Assembly (NCBI GenBank): GCA_900548115.1
Contig: URJL01000041.1
Location: forward strand, 1-19,773
Direction of reading: 5' to 3'
Length of the DNA: 19,773 nt
From: an uncultured Eubacteriales bacterium
Lineage (GTDB): Bacteria; Bacillota; Clostridia; Oscillospirales; CAG-382
Positions 15,181 through 19,773 of this stretch are shown here, in pieces. A model generated the notes under the pieces. That model saw only the letters and a program-made list of their open reading frames with translations. It ran no database searches and was not told the DNA's origin. Within the stretch, counting starts at the first letter, position 1. The number at the start of each line of letters is the position of its first letter. The position numbers and the translations under genes are program-made.

Positions 15181-16641
15181 TTATTTTTCTTCTTTCTTTA
15201 TAAAGCTTTTCCCGTTCTTTTCCCAAATGTCCTTCATGTGCTTGACCTTTTCCAGCGTCTTGTCGACAAAGGGAGCGGGGATGTTGTCTTTATCGATAAT
15301 AAAACCGTTTGCGGGAGACGCGCTCGAATCGATCTCGGCGAGGATCTCGTCGATCTTCCAGCGTTTGTAGCCGACCGCGTCGGGATTTTTCTGTGCAAAG
15401 TTGATATACGACGGCGATTTTTCCAATCCCTCGACCGTGGTATACAGATCGAGAAGACAAGAGCCTTTTCCGTCTTTGATGATCGAGACGGTCAGCGTGT
15501 CCTTGCCCGTCGGGTCTTTTCCCTTGACGCAGGGCTGAAGAAGTGTCGCCTTAAAGAGCGCGTCGTACATCGAAAGCTCGGCGCCGCGCAGTTTTTCCGC
15601 CGGAACGCCGTTGCGCAGATCCTGGAAAAAATTGTCCATGAAGCGGCGGAGCGCGATATTTTCGGGAAATTGAATTTTCTTTTGAAGCTCGGCGGCGTTG
15701 ACCTGAATCACGGTCGCCATGCCGTACTTGTGCATGAAACGCATGCCCGCAAAGCCGTTCTGCATGATCTCGCCGAGTTCCTTCCCGATTTCGTCATGCG
15801 GCACGGTCTTGATATAGACCTTCTGATTTTTGTCGGTCAGCTCCTTCATGGCGGCGTTTGCCGTCTCTTCGGTCAGGGCGATGAGCGCGTTTCCGCCCGC
15901 GCAGTGCGGGCGCTTGGTGAATTCCGAATACAAAACGTAAATGTCGTCGCTTGTCAGAACATGCGCGTACAGAGCACGCTTTGCAAATTCCGAGACCTTG
16001 CCGAGCGAGATGGGAAGCTCGATGTTGAGGGGCGCGTTCGGTGTGCCGGTCATGCCTTTTTCTTTGAATTCTTTTTTCTGACGGTTGATCTGCTCGATGA
16101 TCTTGCGGTCGGCAAGGGCGGAGCTGGAGAAGCACTGATCCAGCGTTGCGTTTTTCATCATGCTCTCGCCGTAGTCGGCGGATTTTACCGCGGTATTGTA
16201 AAATTCGATCAGGCTCTGGCGATATGCCTTTTCCTCATCCGAAATCTCTTCGGCGGGCTGTACGGCGGCTTCGGAAGCCTCGTGCTTTACCGCTTTTTCT
16301 TTTCCGTCGACGCCGCGCGTCGGGGTGGTGGCAAGCTCGATGTGCGCTTTTTCAATGAAAAAGCCCTCGTCGCGTTCATAGGTGATGCGGTATTTCGAGA
16401 AATTTTCGCTTGCGTCGCTCCAAAGAGCGAATTCTTCGTCCGGAATCTCAAAAATCTTGATCGAGCCGTGATATTTTAAGATCCGTCCGTATTTTTTACC
16501 GTCGTTTTTGTCCTCGTATACTTCGAAAACGCCGTCGCGATAGACGATGTTTTCGTTTTCGTTTACGGTCTCTTTTTCGTTTTCCTCACGAGACTGAATG
16601 AAGGCGGAGGAGTCCTTCTTGCTTTTTCCGAAAAATCCCAT
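15181..16641 (-). CDS. Protein of unknown function, 486 residues, possibly SseB-like
   Basis: I do not recognise a firm family. It has no signal peptide or membrane segments and is highly charged. The N-terminus is basic (MGFFGKSKK) and followed by a Glu/Asn-rich linker. Residues about 30-105 form a small beta-rich region, and 115-140 a disordered Ala/Glu linker. The region around 235-330 (DDIYVLYSEFT, GGNALIALTEE, YIKTV) loosely recalls SseB-type domains. The C-terminal third (TLTVSIIKDGKGSCLLDLYTT) may be a second similar unit. AAAGGA lies before ATG 16641. It lies between azlD (38 bp upstream) and pth (46 bp downstream) with no terminator on either side, so it is probably cotranscribed. 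The resemblance to SseB is weak. Confidence 0.6.
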   Translation of the reverse strand: MGFFGKSKKDSSAFIQSREENEKETVNENENIVYRDGVFEVYEDKNDGKKYGRILKYHGSIKIFEIPDEEFALWSDASENFSKYRITYERDEGFFIEKAHIELATTPTRGVDGKEKAVKHEASEAAVQPAEEISDEEKAYRQSLIEFYNTAVKSADYGESMMKNATLDQCFSSSALADRKIIEQINRQKKEFKEKGMTGTPNAPLNIELPISLGKVSEFAKRALYAHVLTSDDIYVLYSEFTKRPHCAGGNALIALTEETANAAMKELTDKNQKVYIKTVPHDEIGKELGEIMQNGFAGMRFMHKYGMATVIQVNAAELQKKIQFPENIALRRFMDNFFQDLRNGVPAEKLRGAELSMYDALFKATLLQPCVKGKDPTGKDTLTVSIIKDGKGSCLLDLYTTVEGLEKSPSYINFAQKNPDAVGYKRWKIDEILAEIDSSASPANGFIIDKDNIPAPFVDKTLEKVKHMKDIWEKNGKSFIKKEEK

Positions 16642-16679
16642 TGATTTTGTTTCCTTTCAATTCAATTCAATTTAAAATA

Positions 16680-16991
16680 TTAAAACGCAAATTGCAAAAT
16701 AAGCTCGGTGATCAATACCGCGGCACATGAAAAGCCCGCAACGGTCAGAAGCCCTTTGTTAAAAAAGGCAAGGACGAGCGCCGTCGCCGTTCCGACGACC
16801 GCCGAAAGCACGGAAGAGGTCGAGTATAAAATAGCGGGAACGGTCATAACGGTCAGCACGGCGTAGGGGATGTAATAAAGAAGCGAAAGAAGAAAACGGT
16901 TTTCGATTTTCTTCTTGATCAGCACCATCGGAAGCATGCGCACAAGATACGTCACGCCCGCCATGGTGAGAAGATACAGTCCGAATGTCAT
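16680..16991 (-). CDS. azlD: AzlD branched-chain amino acid exporter subunit
   Basis: 103 residues with three to four hydrophobic helices. The N-terminus LLTMAGVTYLVRMLPMVL and the LLYYIPYAVLTVMTVPAIL segment are typical of AzlD. AzlD is the small partner of AzlC; the pair exports branched-chain amino acids and analogues such as 4-azaleucine. AAAGGAGG overlaps the end of azlC, and the start follows the azlC stop by four bases, so the two are translated in tandem. Confidence 0.92.
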   Translation of the reverse strand: MTFGLYLLTMAGVTYLVRMLPMVLIKKKIENRFLLSLLYYIPYAVLTVMTVPAILYSTSSVLSAVVGTATALVLAFFNKGLLTVAGFSCAAVLITELILQFAF

Positions 16992-16995
16992 TTTC

Positions 16996-17748
16996 TCACG
17001 CCTCCTTTTCCGATTGTCCCGATTGTTCCGATCCCGACGGATCGTCCTGCGTTTCTACGGGTGCGATCCACGCAAAAAGCGCGCTCGCCGCAACGGCGCA
17101 GATAATGACGACAAAGCCGTTTTGGACATGCGAGAGAACGGGAATACAGCGAAACGCGCACGAGAGCACCGCGGCAAAAAGAGCGCAGAACGCGACCGAA
17201 CGGCGGCGTTTTGCTTCGGGGATGACGATGGCGATGAACATGCCGTAGATGGCAAGTCCCAAAGCGGCGCTGACGACGGCGGGAAGAATGTTGCCCGCGA
17301 CCGCGCCGAGAAGCGTTCCGATGCTCCAGCCGAGGTACGGCGTAAGCTGTAAAGCATAAAGATAACGCCGCCCGACCGTTCCGGGTTGAGCCGAGGCGAC
17401 GGCGAAGATCTCGTCGGTGTTCATAAAGGCAATGAGAAAACGATCGGACATGCGCACCGACGTGCCCAGCTTTTGTGAAAGAGAGACCGACATGAGCGCA
17501 TAGCGCAGATTGATGATGAGCTGCGACACGGCAAGTTCATAAAGACTTCCGCCGCCCGCAATAATGGGCACGGCGGCAAGCTGTCCCGCAGAGGTTACGT
17601 TGGTCATGGAAATGATTACGGCTTCAAAAACCGAAAGTCCGTTTCCGACCGCCGAAATTCCGAAGGCAAAGGATACGGCAAGATAGCCGAGACAGATAGG
17701 CAATCCGTCGAAAATTCCCTTGCGAAAGCTATTGGTGGTGTCCCGCAT
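16996..17748 (-). CDS. azlC: AzlC branched-chain amino acid exporter, large subunit
   Basis: 250 residues, a polytopic membrane protein. Family motifs are GLPICLGYLAVSFAFG, TNVTSAGQLAAV, LIINLRYALMSVSLSQK and FMNTDEIFAVA. The last 25 residues are an acidic and Ser/Gln-rich cytoplasmic tail. GGGGAGGG lies nine bases before ATG. It is the first gene after the TTGACA/TATGAT promoter and probably heads the transcription unit running leftward to the DUF1643 gene. The leader is short and shows no T-box or other riboswitch fold by eye. Confidence 0.94.
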   Translation of the reverse strand: MRDTTNSFRKGIFDGLPICLGYLAVSFAFGISAVGNGLSVFEAVIISMTNVTSAGQLAAVPIIAGGGSLYELAVSQLIINLRYALMSVSLSQKLGTSVRMSDRFLIAFMNTDEIFAVASAQPGTVGRRYLYALQLTPYLGWSIGTLLGAVAGNILPAVVSAALGLAIYGMFIAIVIPEAKRRRSVAFCALFAAVLSCAFRCIPVLSHVQNGFVVIICAVAASALFAWIAPVETQDDPSGSEQSGQSEKEA

Positions 17749-17834
17749 GAAAAAAATCCCTCCCCGGGGGTATTCCGCACCGCGGATTTTACAAAGACTG
17801 CGCCGAAAAAACGGCAGGAATTACATTCTCTATT

Positions 17835-17863
17835 ATCATACCACAAACCCGCCGAAATGTCAA
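17835..17863 (-). promoter_or_regulatory. Strong sigma-A type promoter for azlCD and downstream genes
   Basis: On the minus strand a perfect TTGACA (17858-17863) and TATGAT (17835-17840) are 17 bp apart, 86 bp before the azlC ATG. It is the only strong promoter seen for the block azlC to DUF1643. Confidence 0.8.
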
Positions 17864-17898
17864 ATACAACCGCAAAAAACGCAAACTCCTTTGCCGCT

Positions 17899-17928
17899 GT
17901 CATAAAGACGCCGATTTCGCCATAGACT
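17899..17928 (+). promoter_or_regulatory. Candidate sigma-E promoter of spoIVA
   Basis: GTCATAAA (17899-17906) and CATAGACT (17921-17928) are arranged as ATA-N16-CATAGACT. B. subtilis sigma-E promoters have ATA in the -35 and CATACAMT as -10 at this spacing, so the -10 matches 7 of 8. Sigma-E drives spoIVA in the mother cell of Bacillus. The ATG is 47 bp beyond the -10. Sequence match plus known biology; not proven. Confidence 0.6.
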
Positions 17929-17975
17929 GTACCAAACAAAAAGGGCAAATTTTATCAAGACAAAGGAGCTTTCGT

Positions 17976-19289
17976 ATGGCGGATTACAGCATTTATAAGG
18001 ATATCGCCGAGCGTACAAACGGAGACGTATACATCGGCGTTGTGGGTCCCGTGCGCACGGGAAAATCGACCTTTATCAAAAAATTCATGGAGACGTTGGT
18101 GCTTCCGAATATGGAAAGCGAACATTCGCGCGAACGGGCAAAGGACGAAATGCCGCAGTCGGCGCAGGGAAAAACGGTCATGACGACCGAGCCGAAATTC
18201 GTCCCCGACGAAGCGGTCGAAATTTCACCCGACGGCAGTATGTCGATGAAGGTGAAAATGATCGACTGCGTGGGATATATCGTTCCCGGCGCGATCGGTC
18301 ACACCGAGGACGGCAAGCCGCGCATGGTCATGACGCCGTGGTCGGACGAAGAAATTCCCTTTGACCGCGCGGCGGAGATCGGAACGCAAAAGGTCATCAA
18401 CGAGCATTCGACCATCGGCTGTCTTGTCACGACCGACGGAACGGTCGGCGATATCCCGCGCGAAAATTATGTCGAGGCGGAAAGACGCGTCGTAAACGAA
18501 TTGAAGGCGATCAAAAAGCCGTTTGTCATCATTCTCAATTCCGCCGCCCCCAATTCCGATGAAGCGGTGAAGCTTGCACTGGAGATGGAGGATACTTACG
18601 GCGTTCACGTGGCGCTCGTCAATTGTCTCGAGCTGAACGCCGACGATATCCGCAATATTTTAAGCCTTGTTCTTTTGGAATTTCCCGTCAAGGAGATCGA
18701 AGTGACGCTTCCCGCATGGGTGGAAAAGCTGGACGATACCCATCCGTTAAAACGGTCGGTTTACGATGAGATCATTTCGCGCACCGAAAATGTCGCCACG
18801 GTGGGACAGGCAAAAGAAGCTTTTTCCGAACCCATCGAAAACGACTTCGGCTTTACCGTCGGGATCGGCGGGACCGATCTTTCGATCGGGAAAATGACGC
18901 TGGACGTCAGCGTTCCCGAGGAGCAGTTCTATTCGGTTCTGGGCGAGGAAACGGGCTTTGAGATCGACGGAAAAGATACGCTGGTCGAGATCATGAGCGA
19001 GCTTGCGGGAGTAAAGCGCGAATACGATAAAATTTCCGACGCGCTTCGGCAGGTGAACGAAACGGGATACGGCATCGTCACGCCGTCGATCGACGAATTG
19101 AAGCTTGAAGAGCCCGAGATCGTAAAACAACCGGGAGGCTACGGCGTTCGCCTGCGTGCGTCGGCACCGTCGATCCATATGATCCGAGCCGATATCAAAA
19201 CAGAGCATTTAACATACAAAATGAAGATGGAAATTAAATCTGAAAAGAAATATCAAGATTTTGAAATTGAATACCGTATTGCAGTATGA
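17976..19289 (+). pseudogene. spoIVA: spoIVA, stage IV sporulation protein A, C-terminus replaced by mobile-element sequence
   Basis: The 437-codon frame starts after AAAGGAG and matches SpoIVA almost collinearly: YKDIAERTNGDVYIGVVG, Walker A GPVRTGKST (24-32, K30), KTVMTTEPKFVP, DCVGY, EHSTIGCLVTTDGT, TGYGIVTPS and SIHMIRADI near residue 405. SpoIVA is a mother-cell ATPase that polymerizes on the forespore and anchors the spore coat. It is about 490 residues in B. subtilis and ends in a conserved block (IVGTEKQSEEL to GSGGLI). Here family similarity stops after codon 410 (about 19205). The last 27 residues (HLTYKMKMEIK onward) are unrelated and AT-rich. About 80 conserved C-terminal residues, which in Bacillus are needed for localization, are missing. 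The gene is therefore interrupted, most likely by the element that begins here. It could be restored if the element excises precisely. Confidence 0.85.
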
Positions 19290-19303
19290 TTTTACATATT
19301 CTA

Positions 19304-19327
19304 GGCGGCAAATTGCCGCCTTTTTTT
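19304..19327 (+). terminator. Intrinsic terminator between spoIVA and repA
   Basis: GGCGGC and GCCGCC pair (extendable by AA/TT) and are followed by seven T. It would stop spoIVA readthrough from entering the element. Confidence 0.9.
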
Positions 19328-19358
19328 ATGCTTATAAAAGTGAAAGGAGGTATAATTT

Positions 19359-19773
19359 ATGTCAACACAATTTGAGTACTTTTACGGAAGTCAAGCGGAG
19401 CAGTTTTCGTTTTACCGTATTCCTAAAATCTTATTTACCGATGAAACGCTTTCCGGTATTTCTGTTGAAGCAAAGGTCTTATACAGTTTTATGCTCGACC
19501 GGATGAGTTTATCGGTTAAAAACTGTTGGTTTGACGAGGAAAATCGTGTATATATTATCTACACCATTGATGATATTTTGAGCGATTTCGGTTGTGCAAG
19601 GCAAAAGGCATTAAAGCTGCTTGACGAGCTTGAAAACGGAATCGGACTTATCGAACGCAAACGACAAGGGCTTGGCAGACCGAACATAATTTATGTGAAA
19701 AACTTTATACATAATCCGAAAGAAAAGCGGTATGAAAATCAAAATACCGAAAGTATGAATATCGAAAATCAAG
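19359..19773 (+). CDS. repA: Replication initiator protein A, RepA N-terminal domain (partial, runs off the window)
   Basis: 138 codons are visible. FYGSQAEQFSFYRIPK, an LSGISVEAKVLYS stretch, MLDRMSLS, and the GIGLIERKRQGLGRP then IIYVKNF string are the classic RepA_N domain (PF06970), a winged-helix DNA-binding initiator found on plasmids and on Tn1549-like integrative elements of gut Firmicutes. AGGAGG eight bases before ATG 19359 is ideal. The polar repeat region that usually follows is just starting (NQNTESMNIENQ). In such elements repA is one of the first genes at the left end and is followed by parA and the transfer genes. Confidence 0.9.
   Translation, partial: MSTQFEYFYGSQAEQFSFYRIPKILFTDETLSGISVEAKVLYSFMLDRMSLSVKNCWFDEENRVYIIYTIDDILSDFGCARQKALKLLDELENGIGLIERKRQGLGRPNIIYVKNFIHNPKEKRYENQNTESMNIENQ

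Larger units (their letters stand above)
19206..19773. mobile_element. Left end of an integrative element inserted in spoIVA (partial)
   Basis: From about 19206 base composition turns AT-rich and SpoIVA similarity ends. Next come 27 in-frame codons, a terminator and repA, an arrangement like the left end of Tn1549-type integrative conjugative elements. The exact boundary could lie anywhere from about 19196 to 19210. The recombinase and the far end lie outside the window. Confidence 0.7.

Noticed and set aside
15238..16479. 413-codon open frame on the plus strand opposite the 486-residue gene
   Set aside because: No ribosome site or promoter and no family motif; the minus-strand gene has a ribosome site and fits the operon spacing. 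Its length is a by-product of the sense codon usage.
17749..17834. Possible T-box or other riboswitch in the azlC leader
   Set aside because: The leader is under 90 nt and shows no T-box motif, specifier loop or terminator/antiterminator pair.
1..19773. CRISPR array, tRNA or rRNA genes
   Set aside because: No regularly spaced repeats and no cloverleaf or rRNA-like stretches were found by eye in the intergenic regions.

Overview
The window looks like chromosome of an endospore-forming Clostridia-type Firmicute, probably gut-associated. The grounds are a spoIVA gene, a Noc-type ParB protein, strong AGGAGG-type ribosome sites, PPi-dependent phosphofructokinase, azlCD, and large secreted GLUG-repeat proteins with Cys-pair modules typical of gut Clostridia. 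The core genes are of moderate, fairly GC-rich composition. Both ends of the window carry AT-richer mobile DNA.

Left end (1-2482): debris of a conjugative or mobilizable element. A GC-rich block with a 34-bp near-palindrome is followed by a good promoter and a decayed MobT/Rep_trans-type relaxase or initiator gene. After that comes an intact-looking orphan cargo gene with an EVE/Mrr-N-like sensor region, a membrane segment and a coiled coil. Middle-left (2563-9179): two tandem paralogous genes for secreted proteins of about 1050 residues, each with its own near-identical extended -10 promoter and its own GAAA-loop terminator.

Middle-right (9341-17863) is all on the minus strand. From upstream to downstream it holds azlC-azlD (branched-chain amino-acid exporter), a 486-residue protein of unknown function, pth, a cytoplasmic BNR/sialidase-like protein and a DUF1643 protein. 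These are closely spaced and could be one transcription unit from a TTGACA-N17-TATGAT promoter. After a 245-bp gap come rpe and a PPi-phosphofructokinase gene that touch each other, then a terminator, then noc.

Right end (17899-19773): spoIVA on the plus strand, preceded by a candidate sigma-E promoter. Its reading frame leaves the SpoIVA family after about residue 410, loses the conserved C-terminus and runs into 27 unrelated AT-rich codons. A terminator and the start of a repA gene typical of Tn1549-like integrative elements follow. The best reading is that a mobile element sits inside the 3' part of spoIVA. This could be an inactivating insertion or a skin-like, developmentally excised one, and it is the most interesting observation here.
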